A stretch of DNA of 64,000 bases from Luzula sylvatica. Taxonomy: Eukaryota > Streptophyta > Magnoliopsida > Poales > Juncaceae. The notes beneath the pieces are model-generated. The model was given only the letters and a program-made list of their open reading frames with translations, did not search any database and was not told the DNA's origin. A program made the translations under genes and the position numbers. Where the stretch lies: NCBI GenBank assembly GCA_946800325.1, contig CAMPEJ010000006.1, positions 744,001 to 808,000 of the forward strand, read 5' to 3'. Positions 12,301 to 27,094 of the stretch are shown here, piece by piece. How positions within the stretch are numbered: position 1 is the first letter of the stretch; the number at the start of each line of letters is the position of its first letter.

Positions 12301-15300
12301 CAAAACAGTATGTTTATGCTTTGGGGAGTTCAAATAACGTATTTTGAGATCATTTGAATCATATCATTTACCACATAACATTTCACCAAAATTTACAAAC
12401 ACTAAGAAAGTTTGATTTTCGATTCAAAACAATCTGTTTATACTTTGGGGATTTCAAATAACGTATTTTGAGATCATTTGAATCGTATCTTTTACCACAT
12501 AACATTTTACCAAAATTTACAAACACTAAGAATGTTTGTTTTTCGATTCATAACAATTTGTTTATGCTTTGGGGAGTTCAAATAACATATTTTGAGATCA
12601 TTTGAATCATATCTTTTACCACATAACATTTCACCAAAATTTACAAACACTAAGAAAGTTTGTTTTTCGATTCAAAACAATCTGTTTATGCTTTGGGGAG
12701 TTCAAATAACGTATTTTGAGATCATTTGAATCGTATCTTTTACCACGTAACATTTTACCAAATTTTACAAGCACTAAGAAAGTTTGTTTTTCGATTCAAA
12801 ACAATATGTTTATGCTTTGGGGAGTTCAAATAACGTATTTTGAGATCATTTGAATCGTATCTTTTACTACATAACATTTCACCAAAATTTACAAGCACTA
12901 AGAAAGTTTGTTTTTCGATTCAAAACAATCTGTTTATGCTTTGGGGAGTTCAAATAACGTATTTTGAGATCATTTGAATCGTATCTTTTACCACATAACA
13001 TTTCACCAAAATTTACAAACACTAAGAAAGTTTGTTTTTCGATTCAAAACAATCTGTTTATGCTTTGGGGAGTTCAAATAACGTATTTTGAGATCATTTG
13101 AATCGTATCTTTTACTACATAACATTTCACCAAAATTTACAAACACTAAGAAAGTTTGTTTTTCGATTCAAAACAATCTGTTTATGCTTTGGGGAGTTCA
13201 AATAACGTATTTTGAGATCATTTGATTCGTATCTTTTACCACATAACATTTCACCAAAATTTACAAACACTAAGAAAGTTTGTTTTTCGATTCAAAACAA
13301 TCTGTTTATGCTTTGGGGAGTTCAAATAACGTATTTTGAGATCATTTGAATCGTATCTTTTACCACATAACATTTTACCAAAATTTACAAACACAAAGAA
13401 AGTTTGTTTTTCGATTTAAAACAATTTGTTTATGCTTTGGGGAGTTCAAATAACGTATTTTGAGATCATTTGAATCGTATCTTTTACCACCTAACATTTC
13501 ACCAAAATTTACAAACACTAAGAAAGTTTGTTTTTCGATTCAAAACAATCTGTTTATGCTTTGGGGAGTTCAAATAACGTATTTTGAGATCATTTGAATC
13601 GTATCTTTTACTACATAACATTTCACCAAAATTTACAAACACTAAGAAAGTTTGTTTTTCGATTCAAAACAATCTGTTTATGCTTTGGGGAGTTCAAATA
13701 ACGTATTTTGAGATCATTTGAATCGTATCTTTTACCACATAACATTTCACCAAAATTTACAAACACTAAGAAAGTTTGTTTTCCGATTCAAAACAATCTG
13801 TTTATGCTTTGGGGAGTTCAAATAACGTATTTTGAGATCATTTGAATCGTATCTTTTACTACATAACATTTCACCAAAATTTACAAACACTAAGAAAGTT
13901 TGTTTTTCGATTCAAAACAATCTGTTTATGCTTTGGGGAGTTCAAATAACGTATTTTGAGATCATTTGATTCGTATCTTTTACCACATAACATTTCACCA
14001 AAATTTACAAACACTAAGAAAGTTTGTTTTTCGATTCAAAACAATCTGTTTATGCTTTGGGGAGTTCGAATAACGTATTTTGAGATCATTTGAATCGTAT
14101 CTTTTACCACATAACATTTTACCAAAATTTACAAACACTAAGAAAGTTTGTTTTTCGATTCAAAACAATTTGTTTATGCTTTGGGGAGTTCAAATAACGT
14201 ATTTTGAGATCATTTGAATCGTATCTTTTACCACATAACATTTCACCAAAATTTACAAACACTAAGAAAGCTTGTTTTTCGATTCAAAACAATCTGTTTA
14301 TGCTTTGGGGAGTTCAAATAACGTATTTTGAGATCATTTGAATCGTATCTTTTACAACATAACATTTCACCAAAATGTACAAACACTAAGAAAGTTTGTT
14401 TTTCTATTCAAAACAATCTGTTTATGCTTTGGGGAGTTCAAATAACGTATTTTGAGATCATTTGAATCGTATCTTTTACCACATAACATTTCACCAAAAT
14501 TTACAAACACTAAGAAAGTTTGTTTTTCGATTCAAAACAATTTGTTTATGCTTTGGGGAGTTCAAATAACGTATTTTGAGATCATTTGATTCGTATCTTT
14601 TTCCAGATAACATTTCACCAAAATTTACAAACACTAAGACAGTTTGTTTTTCGATTCAAAACAATCTGTTTATGCTTTGGGGAGTTCAAATAACGTATTT
14701 TGAGATCATTCGAATCGTATCTTTTACTACATAACATTTCACCAAAATTTACAAACACTAAGAAAGTTTGTTTTTCAATTCAAAACAATCTGTTTATGCT
14801 TTGGGGAGTTCAAATAACGTATTTTGAGATCATTTGATTCGTATCTTTTACCACATAACATTTCACCAAAATTTACAAACACTGTGAAAGTTTGATTTTC
14901 GATTAAAAACAATATGTTTATGCTTTGGGGAGTTCATATAACATATTTTGAGATCATTTGAATCGTATCTTTTACTACATAACATTTCACCAAAATTTAC
15001 AAACACTAAGAAAGTTTGTTTTTCGATTCAAAACAATTTGTTTATGCTTTGGGGAGTTCAAATAACGTATTTTGAGATCATTTGAATCGTATCTTTTTCC
15101 AGATAACATTTCACCAAAATTTACAAACACTAAGACAGTTTGTTATTCGATTCAAAACAATCTGTTTATGCTTTGGGGAGTTCAAATAACGTATTTTGAG
15201 ATCATTTGAATCGTATCTTTTTCCAGATAAAATTTCACCAAAATTTACAAACACTAAGAATGTTTGTTTTTCGATTCAAAACAATTTGTTTATGCTTTGG

Positions 15301-16359
15301 GGAGTTCAAATAACGTATTTTGAGATCATTGGAATCGTATCTTTTACCTCATAACATTTCACCAAAATTTACAAACACTAAGAAAGTTTGTTTTTCGAGT
15401 CAAAACAATCTGTTTATGCTTTGGGGAGTTCAAATAACGTATTTTGAGATCATTTGAATCGTATCTTTTACCGCATAACATTTTACCAAATTTTACAAAC
15501 ACTAAAAAAGTTTGTTTTTCGATTCAAAACAATCTGTTTATGCTTTGGGGAGTTCAAATAACGTATTTTGAGATCATTCGAATCGTATCTTTTACTACAT
15601 AACATTTCACCAAAATTTACAAACACTAAGAAAGTTTGTTTTTCGATTCAAAACAATCTGTTTATGCTTTGGGGAGTTCAAATAACGTATTTTGAGATCA
15701 TTTGAATCGTATCTTTTTCCATATAACATTTCACCAAAATTTACAAACACTAAGACAGTTTGTTTTTCGATTCAAAACAATCTGTTTATGCTTTGGGGAG
15801 TTCAAATAACGTATTTTGAGATCATTTGAATCGTATCTTTTACTACATAACATTTCACCAAAATTTACAAACACTAAGAAAGTTTGTTTTTCGATTCAAA
15901 ACAATCTGTTTATGCTTTGGGGAGTTCAAATAACGTATTTTGAGATCATTTGAATCGTATCTTTTACCACATAACATTTTACCAAAATTTACAAACACTA
16001 AGAAAGTTTGTTTCTCGATTCAAAACAATCTGTTTATGCTTTGGGGAGTTCAAATAACGTATTTTGAGATCATTTGAATCGTATCTTTTACTACATAACA
16101 TTTCACCAAAATTTACAAACACTAAGAAAGTTTGTTTTTCGATTCAAAACAATCTGTTTATGCTTTGGGGAGTTCAAATAACGTATTTTGAGATCTTTTG
16201 ATTCGTATCTTTTACCACATAACATTTCACCAAAATTTACAAACACTAAGAAAGTTTGTTTTTCGATTCAAAACAATCTGTTTATGCTTTGGGGAGTTCA
16301 AATAACGTATTTTGAGATCATTTGAATCGTATCTTTTACCACATAACATTTTACCAAAA

Positions 16360-19095
16360 TTTACAAACACTAAGAAAGTTTGTTTTTCGATTCAAAACAA
16401 TTTGTTTATGCTTTGGGGAGTTCAAATAACGTATTTTGAGATCATTTGAATCGTATCTTTTACCACATAACATTTCACCAAAATTTACAAACACTTAGAA
16501 AGTTTGTTTTTCGATTCAAAACAATCTGTTTATGCTTTGGGGAGTTCAAATAACGTATTTTGAGATCATTTGAATCGTATCTTTTACCACATAACATTTC
16601 ACCAAAATTTACAAACACTAAGAAAGTTTGTTTTTGGATTCAAAACAATCTGTTTATGCTTTGGGGAGTTCAAATAACGTATTTTGAGATCATTTGAATC
16701 GTATCTTTTTCCAGATAACATTTCACCAAAATTTACAAACACTAAGACAGTTTGTTTTTCGATTCAAAACAATCTGTTTATGCTTTGGGGAGTTCAAATA
16801 ACGTATTTTGAGATCATTCGAATCGTATCTTTTACCACATAACATTTCACCAAAATTTACAAACACTAAGAAAGTTTGTTTTTCGATTCAAAACAATCTG
16901 TTTATGCTTTAGGGAGTTCAAATAACGTATTTTGAGATCATTTGAATCGTATCTTTTACCACATAACATTTCACCAAAATTTACAAACACTAAGAAAGTT
17001 TGTTTTTCGATTCAAAACAATCTGTTTATGCTTTGGGGAGTTCAAATAACGTATTTTGAGATCATTTGAATCGTATCTTTTACCACATAACATTTCACAA
17101 AAATTTACAAACACTAAGAAAGTTTAATTTTCGATTCAAAACAATCTGTTTATGCTTTGGGGAGTTCAAATAACGTATTTTGAGATCATTTGAATCGTAT
17201 CTTTTACTACATAACATTTCACCAAAATTTACAAACACTAAGAAAGTTTGTTTTTCGATTCAAAATAATTTGTTTATGCTTTGGGGAGTTCAAATAACAT
17301 ATTTGTAGATCATTCGAATCGTATCTTTTACCACATAACATTTCACCAAAATTTACAAACACTAAGAAATTTTGTTTTTCGATTCAAAACAATCTGTTTG
17401 TTCTTTGGGGAGTTCAAATAACGTATTTTGAGATCATTTCAATCGTATCTTTTACTACATAACATTTCACCAAAATTTACAAACACTAAGAAAGTTTGTT
17501 TTTCGATTCAAAACAATCTGTTTATGCTTTGGGGAGTTCAAATAACGTATTTTGAGATCATTTGATTCGTATCTTTTACCACATAACATTTCAACAAAAT
17601 TTACAAACACTGAGAAAGTTTGATTTTCGATTCAAAACAATCTGTTTATGCTTCGGGGAGTTCAAATAACGTATTTTGAGATCATTTGAATCGTATATTT
17701 TACTACATAACATTTCACCAAAATTTACAAACACTAAGAAAGTTTGTTTTTCGATTCAAAACAATCTGTTTATGCTTTGGGGAGTTCAAATAACGTATTT
17801 TGAGATCATTTGAATCGTATCTTTTACCACATAACATTTCACCAAAATTTACAAACACTAAGAAAGTTTGTTTTTCGATTCAAAACAATCTGTTTATGCT
17901 TTGGGGAGTTCAAATAACGTATTTTGAGATCATTTGAATCGTATCTTTTACTACATAACATTTCACCAAAATTTACAAACACTAAGAAAGTTTGTTTTTC
18001 GATTCAAAACAATTTGTTTATGCTTTGGGGAGTTCAAATAACATATTTTTAGATAATTCGAATCGTATCTTTTACCACATAACATTTCACCAAAATTTAC
18101 AAACACTAAGAAAGTTTGTTTTTCGATTCAAAACAATCTGTTTATGCTTTGGGGAGTTCAAATAACGTATTTTGAGATCATTTGAATCGTATCTTTTACT
18201 ACATAACATTTCACCAAAATTTACAAACACTAAGAAAGTTTGTTTTTCGATTCAAAACAATCTGTTTATGCTTTGGGATCATTTGAATCATTTGAATCGT
18301 ATTTTGAGATCATTTGAATCGTATCTTTTACCACATAACATTTCATCAAAATTTACAAACACTAAGAAAGTTTGTTTTTCGATTCAAAACAATCTGTTTA
18401 TGCATTGGGGAGTTCAAATAACATATTTTGAGATCATTTGAATCGTATCTTTTACCACATAACATTTTACCAAAATTTACAAACACTAAGAAAGTTTGTT
18501 TTTCGATTCAAAACAATTTGTTTATGCTTTGGGGAGTTCAAATAACGTATTTTGAGATCATTTGAATCGTATCTTGTACCACATAACATTTCACCAAAAT
18601 TTACAAACACTACGAAAGTTTGTTTTTCGATTCAAAACAATCTGTTTATGCTTTGGGGAGTTCAAATAACGTATTTTGAGATCATTTGATTCGTATCTTT
18701 TACCACATAACATTTCACCAAAATTTACAAACACTAAGAAAGTTTGTTTTTCGATTCAAAACAATCTGTTTATGCTTTGGGGAGTTCAAATAACGTATTT
18801 TGAGATCATTTGAATCGTATCTTTTACCACATAACATTTCACCAAAATTTACAAGCACTAAGAAACTTTGTTTTTCGATTCAAAACAGTCTGTTTATGCT
18901 TTGGGGAGTTCAAATAACGTATTTTGAGATCATTTGAATCATATCATTTACCACATAACATTTCACCAAAATTTACAAACACTAAGAAAGTTTGATTTTC
19001 GATTCAAAACAATCTGTTTATGCTTTGGGGAGTTCAAATAACGTATTTTGAGATCATTTGAATCGTATCTTTTACCACATAAGATTTTACCAAAA
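16360..19095 (+). repeat. 2,736-bp higher-order unit, copy 1
   Basis: The unit is 22 monomers, one of them the 132-bp J form (22 x 124 + 8). Its marks in order include cttag at 16494, ctttaggg at 16911, gtttaattttcg near 17125, tttgttctttgg near 17400, M near 18048, J at 18278, K near 18575 and caagcactaagaaactttg near 18855. Its edges are approximate. Confidence 0.85.
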
Positions 19096-21831
19096 TTTAC
19101 AAACACTAAGAAAGTTTGTTTTTCGATTCAAAACAATTTGTTTATGCTTTGGGGAGTTCAAATAACGTATTTTGAGATCATTTGAATCGTATCTTTTACC
19201 ACATAACATTTCACCAAAATTTACAAACACTTAGAAAGTTTGTTTTTCGATTCAAAACAATCTGTTTATGCTTTGGGGAGTTCAAATAACGTATTTTGAG
19301 ATCATTTGAATCGTATCTTTTACCACATAACATTTCACCAAAATTTACAAACACTAAGAAAGTTTGTTTTTCGATTCAAAACAATCTGTTTATGCTTTGG
19401 GGAGTTCAAATAACGTATTTTGAGATCATTTGAATCGTATCTTTTTCCAGATAACATTTCACCAAAATTTACAAACACTAAGACAGTTTGTTTTTCGATT
19501 CGAAACAATCTGTTTATGCTTTGGGGAGTTCAAATAACGTATTTTGAGATCATTCGAATCGTATCTTTTACCACATAACATTTCACCAAAATTTACAAAC
19601 ACTAAGAAAGTTTGTTTTTCGATTCAAAACAATCTGTTTATGCTTTAGGGAGTTCAAATAACGTATTTTGAGATCATTTGAATCGTATCTTTTACCACAT
19701 AACATTTCACCAAAATTTACAAACACTAAGAAAGTTTGTTTTTCGATTCAAAACAATCTGTTTATGCTTTGGGGAGTTCAAATAACGTATTTTGAGATCA
19801 TTTGAATCGTATCTTTTACCACATAACATTTCACAAAAATTTACAAACACTAAGAAAGTTTAATTTTCGATTCAAAACAATCTGTTTATGCTTTGGGGAG
19901 TTCAAATAACGTATTTTGAGATCATTTGAATCGTATCTTTTACTACATAACATTTCACCAAAATTTACAAACACTAAGAAAGTTTGTTTTTCGATTCAAA
20001 ACAATTTGTTTATGCTTTGGGGAGTTCAAATAACATATTTGTAGATCATTCGAATCGTATCTTTTACCACATAACATTTCACCAAAATTTACAAACACTA
20101 AGAAATTTTGTTTTTCGATTCAAAACAATCTGTTTGTTCTTTGGGGAGTTCAAATAACGTATTTTGAGATCATTTCAATCGTATCTTTTACTACATAACA
20201 TTTCACCAAAATTTACAAACACTAAGAAAGTTTGTTTTTCGATTCAAAACAATCTGTTTATGCTTTGGGGAGTTCAAATAACGTATTTTAAGATCATTTG
20301 ATTCGTATCTTTTACCACATAACATTTCAACAAAATTTACAAACACTGAGAAAGTTTGATTTTCGATTCAAAACAATCTGTTTATGCTTCGGGGAGTTCA
20401 AATAACGTATTTTGAGATCATTTGAATCGTATATTTTACTACATAACATTTCACCAAAATTTACAAACACTAAGAAAGTTTGTTTTTCGATTCAAAACAA
20501 TCTGTTTATGCTTTGGGGAGTTCAAATAACGTATTTTGAGATCATTTGAATCGTATCTTTTACCACATAACATTTCACCAAAATTTACAAACACTAAGAA
20601 AGTTTGTTTTTCGATTCAAAACAATCTGTTTATGCTTTGGGGAGTTCAAATAACGTATTTTGAGATCATTTGAATCGTATCTTTTACTACATAACATTTC
20701 ACCAAAATTTACAAACACTAAGAAAGTTTGTTTTTCGATTCAAAACAATTTGTTTATGCTTTGGGGAGTTCAAATAACATATTTTTATATAATTCGAATC
20801 GTATCTTTTACCACATAACATTTCACCAAAATTTACAAACACTAAGAAAGTTTGTTTTTCGATTCAAAACAATCTGTTTATGCTTTGGGGAGTTCAAATA
20901 ACGTATTTTGAGATCATTTGAATCGTATCTTTTACTACATAACATTTCACCAAAATTTACAAACACTAAGAAAGTTTGTTTTTCGATTCAAAACAATCTG
21001 TTTATGCTTTGGGATCATTTGAATCATTTGAATCGTATTTTGAGATCATTTGAATCGTATCTTTTACCACATAACATTTCATCAAAATTTACAAACACTA
21101 AGAAAGTTTGTTTTTCGATTCAAAACAATCTGTTTATGCATTGGGGAGTTCAAATAACATATTTTGAGATCATTTGAATCGTATCTTTTACCACATAACA
21201 TTTTACCAAAATTTACAAACACTAAGAAAGTTTGTTTTTCGATTCAAAACAATTTGTTTATGCTTTGGGGAGTTCAAATAACGTATTTTGAGATCATTTG
21301 AATCGTATCTTGTACCACATAACATTTCACCAAAATTTACAAACACTACGAAAGTTTGTTTTTCGATTCAAAACAATCTGTTTATGCTTTGGGGAGTTCA
21401 AATAACGTATTTTGAGATCATTTGATTCGTATCTTTCACCACATAACATTTCACCAAAATTTACAAACACTAAGAAAGTTTGTTTTTCGATTCAAAACAA
21501 TCTGTTTATGCTTTGGGGAGTTCAAATAACGTATTTTGAGATCATTTGAATCGTATCTTTTACCACATAACATTTCACCAAAATTTACAAGCACTAAGAA
21601 ACTTTGTTTTTCGATTCAAAACAGTCTGTTTATGCTTTGGGGAGTTCAAATAACGTATTTTGAGATCATTTGAATCATATCATTTACCACATAACATTTC
21701 ACCAAAATTTACAAACACTAAGAAAGTTTGATTTTCGATTCAAAACAATCTGTTTATGCTTTGGGGAGTTCAAATAACGTATTTTGAGATCATTTGAATC
21801 GTATCTTTTACCACATAAGATTTTACCAAAA
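19096..21831 (+). repeat. 2,736-bp higher-order unit, copy 2
   Basis: The marks of the first unit recur 2,736 bp downstream: cttag at 19230, ctttaggg at 19647, J at 21014. Private changes include atttttatataattcg in M near 20785 and cgtatctttcacc near 21430, so the copies have had time to diverge slightly. A further cttag at 21966, again 2,736 bp on, shows that a next copy began but was cut short. Confidence 0.85.
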
Positions 21832-23071
21832 TTTACAAACACTAAGAATGTTTGTTTTTCGATTCAAAACAATTTGTTTATGCTTTGGGGAGTTCAAATA
21901 ACGTATTTTGAGATCATTTGAATCGTATCTTTTACCACATAACATTTCACCAAAATTTACAAACACTTAGAAAGTTTGTTTTTCGATTCAAAACAATCTG
22001 TTTATGCTTTGGGGAGTTCAAATAACGTGTTTTGAGATCATTTGAATCGTATCTTTTACCACATAACATTTCACCAAAATTTACAAACACTAAGAAAGTT
22101 TGTTTTTCGATTCAAAACAATCTGTTTATGCTTTGGGGAGTTCAAATAACGTATTTTGAGATCTTTTGATTCGTATCTTTTACCACATAACATTTCACCA
22201 AAATTTACAAACACTAAGAAAGTTTGTTTTTCGATTCAAAACAATCTGTTTATGCTTTGGGGAGTTCAAATAACGTATTTTGAGATCATTTGAATCGTAT
22301 CTTTTTCCAGATAACATTTCACCAAAATTTACAAACACTAAGACAGTTTGTTTTTCGATTCAAAACAATCTGTTTATGCTTTGGGGAGTTCAAATAACGT
22401 ATTTTGAGATCATTCGAATCGTATCTTTTACCACATAACATTTCACCAAAATTTACAAACACTAAGACAGTTTGTTTTTCGATTCAAAACAATCTGTTTA
22501 TGCTTTGGGGAGTTCAAATAACGTATTTTGAGATCATTCGAATCGTATCTTTTACCACATAACATTTCACCAAAATTTACAAACACTTAGAAAGTTTGTT
22601 TTTCGATTCAAAACAATCTGTTTATGCTTTGGGGAGTTCAAATAACGTATTTTGAGATCATTTGAATCGTATCTTTTACCACATAACATTTCACCAAAAT
22701 TTACAAACACTAAGAAAGTTTGTTTCTCGATTCAAAACAATCTGTTTATGCTTTGGGGAGTTCAAATAACGTATTTTGAGATCATTTGAATCGTATCTTT
22801 TACTACATAACATTTCACCAAAATTTACAAACACTAAGAAAGTTTGTTTTTCGATTCAAAACAATCTGTTTATGCTTTGGGGAGTTCAAATAACGTATTT
22901 TGAGATCTTTTGATTCGTATCTTTTACCACATAACATTTCACCAAAATTTACAAACACTAAGAAAGTTTGTTTTTCGATTCAAAACAATCTGTTTATGCT
23001 TTGGGGAGTTCAAATAACGTATTTTGAGATCATTTGAATCGTATCTTTTACCACATAACATTTTACCAAAA
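21832..23071 (+). repeat. 1,240-bp insertion-like segment between 2,736-bp units
   Basis: Ten monomers separate copies 2 and 3 of the 2,736-bp unit. agatcttttgattcg occurs at about 22160 and 22904, 744 bp or six monomers apart, so part of the segment is itself a short tandem duplication. Two aagacag monomers lie next to each other at 22.34 and 22.47 kb, and the second has an accacat form instead of the usual P start, as expected of a recombinant monomer. Confidence 0.7.
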
Positions 23072-25807
23072 TTTACAAACACTAAGAAAGTTTGTTTTTC
23101 GATTCAAAACAATTTGTTTATGCTTTGGGGAGTTCAAATAACGTATTTTGAGATCATTTGAATCGTATCTTTTACCACATAACATTTCACCAAAATTTAC
23201 AAACACTTAGAAAGTTTGTTTTTCGATTCAAAACAATCTGTTTATGCTTTGGGGAGTTCAAATAACGTATTTTGAGATCATTTGAATCGTATCTTTTACC
23301 ACATAACATTTCACCAAAATTTACAAACACTAAGAAAGTTTGTTTTTCGATTCAAAACAATCTGTTTATGCTTTGGGGAGTTCAAATAACGTATTTTGAG
23401 ATCATTTGAATCGTATCTTTTTCCAGATAACATTTCACCAAAATTTACAAACACTAAGACAGTTTGTTTTTCGATTCAAAACAATCTGTTTATGCTTTGG
23501 GGAGTTCAAATAACGTATTTTGAGATCATTCGAATCGTATCTTTTACCACATAACATTTCACCAAAATTTACAAACACTAAGAAAGTTTGTTTTTCGATT
23601 CAAAACAATCTGTTTATGCTTTAGGGAGTTCAAATAACGTATTTTGAGATCATTTGAATCGTATCTTTTACCACATAACATTTCACCAAAATTTACAAAC
23701 ACTAAGAAAGTTTGTTTTTCGATTCAAAACAATCTGTTTATGCTTTGGGGAGTTCAAATAACGTATTTTGAGATCATTTGAATCGTATCTTTTACCACAT
23801 AACATTTCACAAAAATTTACAAACACTAAGAAAGTTTAATTTTCGATTCAAAACAATCTGTTTATGCTTTGGGGAGTTCAAATAACGTATTTTGAGATCA
23901 TTTGAATCGTATCTTTTACTACATAACATTTCACCAAAATTTACAAACACTAAGAAAGTTTGTTTTTCGATTCAAAACAATTTGTTTATGCTTTGGGGAG
24001 TTCAAATAACATATTTGTAGATCATTCGAATCGTATCTTTTACCACATAACATTTCACCAAAATTTACAAACACTAAGAAATTTTGTTTTTCGATTCAAA
24101 ACAATCTGTTTGTTCTTTGGGGAGTTCAAATAACGTATTTTGAGATCATTTCAATCGTATCTTTTACTACATAACATTTCACCAAAATTTACAAACACTA
24201 AGAAAGTTTGTTTTTCGATTCAAAACAATCTGTTTATGCTTTGGGGAGTTCAAATAACGTATTTTGAGATCATTTGATTCGTATCTTTTACCACATAACA
24301 TTTGAACAAAATTTACAAACACTGAGAAAGTTTGATTTTCGATTCAAAACAATCTGTTTATGCTTCGGGGAGTTCAAATAACGTATTTTGAGATCATTTG
24401 AATCGTATATTTTACTACATAACATTTCACCAAAATTTACAAACACTAAGAAAGTTTGTTTTTCGATTCAAAACAATCTGTTTATGCTTTGGGGAGTTCA
24501 AATAACGTATTTTGAGATCATTTGAATCGTATCTTTTACCACATAACATTTCACCAAAATTTACAAACACTAAGAAAGTTTGTTTTTCGATTCAAAACAA
24601 TCTGTTTATGCTTTGGGGAGTTCAAATAACGTATTTTGAGATCATTTGAATCGTATCTTTTACTACATAACATTTCACCAAAATTTACAAACACTAAGAA
24701 AGTTTGTTTTTCGATTCAAAACAATTTGTTTATGCTTTGGGGAGTTCAAATAACATATTTTTAGATAATTCGAATCGTATCTTTTACCACATAACATTTC
24801 ACCAAAATTTACAAACACTAAGAAAGTTTGTTTTTCGATTCAAAACAATCTGTTTATGCTTTGGGGAGTTCAAATAACGTATTTTGAGATCATTTGAATC
24901 GTATCTTTTACTACATAACATTTCACCAAAATTTACAAACACTAAGAAAGTTTGTTTTTCGATTCAAAACAATCTGTTTATGCTTTGGGATCATTTGAAT
25001 CATTTGAATCGTATTTTGAGATCATTTGAATCGTATCTTTTACCACATAACATTTCATCAAAATTTACAAACACTAAGAAAGTTTGTTGTTCGATTCAAA
25101 ACAATCTGTTTATGCATTGGGGAGTTCAAATAACATATTTTGAGATCATTTGAATCGTATCTTTTACCACATAACATTTTACCAAAATTTACAAACACTA
25201 AGAAAGTTTGTTTTTCGATTCAAAACAATTTGTTTATGCTTTGGGGAGTTCAAATAACGTATTTTGAGATCATTTGAATCGTATCTTGTACCACATAACA
25301 TTTCACCAAAATTTACAAACACTACGAAAGTTTGTTTTTCGATTCAAAACAATCTGTTTATGCTTTGGGGAGTTCAAATAACGTATTTTGAGATCATTTG
25401 ATTCGTATCTTTTACCACATAACATTTCACCAAAATTTACAAACACTAAGAAAGTTTGTTTTTCGATTCAAAACAATCTGTTTATGCTTTGGGGAGTTCA
25501 AATAACGTATTTTGAGATCATTTGAATCGTATCTTTTACCACATAACATTTCACCAAAATTTACAAGCACTAAGAAACTTTGTTTTTCGATTCAAAACAG
25601 TCTGTTTATGCTTTGGGGAGTTCAAATAACGTATTTTGAGATCATTTGAATCATATCATTTACCACATAACATTTCACCAAAATTTACAAACACTAAGAA
25701 AGTTTGATTTTCGATTCAAAACAATCTGTTTATGCTTTGGGGAGTTCAAATAACGTATTTTGAGATCATTTGAATCGTATCTTTTACCACATAAGATTTT
25801 ACCAAAA
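23072..25807 (+). repeat. 2,736-bp higher-order unit, copy 3
   Basis: The marks recur 3,976 bp after copy 2 (ctttaggg at 23623, J at 24990) and 6,712 bp after copy 1 (tctcg at 16013 and 22725; agatctttt at 16195 and 22907; cttag at 16494 and 23206). The extra spacing from copy 2 is 1,240 bp, ten monomers, at 21832-23071. The 6,712-bp match reaches left to about 22712. Confidence 0.85.
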
Positions 25808-27094
25808 TTTACAAACACTAAGAATGTTTGTTTTTCGATTCAAAACAATTTGTTTATGCTTTGGGGAGTTCAAATAACGTATTTTGAGATCATTTGAATC
25901 ATATCTTTTACCACATAACATTTCACCAAAATTTACAAACACTAAGAAAGTTTGTTTTTCGATTCAAAACAATCTGTTTATGCTTTGGGGAGTTCAAATA
26001 ACGTATTTTGAGATCATTTGAATCGTATCTTTTACCACATAACATTTTACCAAATTTTACAAACACTAAGAAAGTTTGTTTTTCGATTCAAAACAATCTG
26101 TTTATGCTTTGGGTAGTTCAAATAACGTATTTTGAGATCATTTGAATCGTATCTTTTACTACATAACATTTCACCAAAATTTACAAACACTAAGAAAGTT
26201 TGTTTTTCGATTCAAAACAATCTGTTTATGCTTTGTGGAGTTCAAATAACGTATTTTGAGATCATTTGAATCGTATCTTTTACCACATAACATTTCACCA
26301 AAATTTACAAACACTAAGAAAGTTTGTTTCTCGATTCAAAACAATCTGTTTATGCTTTGGGGAGTTCAAATAACGTATTTTGAGATCATTTGAATCGTAT
26401 CTTTTACTACATAACATTTCACCAAAATTTACAAACACTAAGAAAGTTTGTTTTTCGATTCAAAACAATCTGTTTATGCTTTGGGGAGTTCAAATAACGT
26501 ATTTTGAGATCATTTGATAAGTATCTTTTACCACATAACATTTCACCAAAATTTACAAACACTAAGAAAGTTTGTTTTTCGATTCAAAACAATCTGTTTA
26601 TGCTTTGGGGAGTTCAAATAACGTATTTTGAGATCATTTGAATCGTATCTTTTACCACATAACATTTTACCAAAATTTACAAACACTAAGAAAGTTTGTT
26701 TTTCGATTCAAAACAATTTGTTTATGCTTTGGGGAGTTCAAATAACGTATTTTGAGATCATTTGAATCGTATCTTTTACCACATAACATTTCACCAAAAT
26801 TTACAAACACTTAGAAAGTTTGTTTTTCGATTCAAAACAATCTGTTTATGCTTTGGGGAGTTCAAATAACGTATTTTGAGATCATTTGAATCGTATCTTT
26901 TACCACATAACATTTCACCAAAATTTACAAACACTAAGAAAGTTTGATTTTCTATTCAAAACAATCTGTTTATGCTTTGGGGAGTTCAAATAACGTATTT
27001 TGAGATCATTTGAATCGTATCTTTTACCACATAACATTTTACCAAAATTTACAAACACTAAGAAAGTTTGATTTTCTATTCAAAACAATCTGTT

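Larger units (their letters stand above)
6610..15955 (+). repeat. Long duplicated block, left copy (about 9.3 kb)
   Basis: Rare marks found here reappear in the same order at 48.4-60.2 kb. Examples are gtaaac at 7551 and 49388 (offset 41,837), gcttcgggg at about 7475 and 49312 (41,837), ttttccgatt at about 8691 and 50404 (41,713), gttcataac at 12123 and 56346 (44,223), acaacat with aaaatgtac at 14355 and 58578 (44,223), and acctcataac at about 15348 and 59571 (44,223). The offset falls by 124 once (one monomer missing from the right copy near 49.6 kb) and then rises by 2,510, which is two extra 1,255-bp units in the right copy. From 9236 to about 15950 there is no further net length difference. 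Confidence 0.85.
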
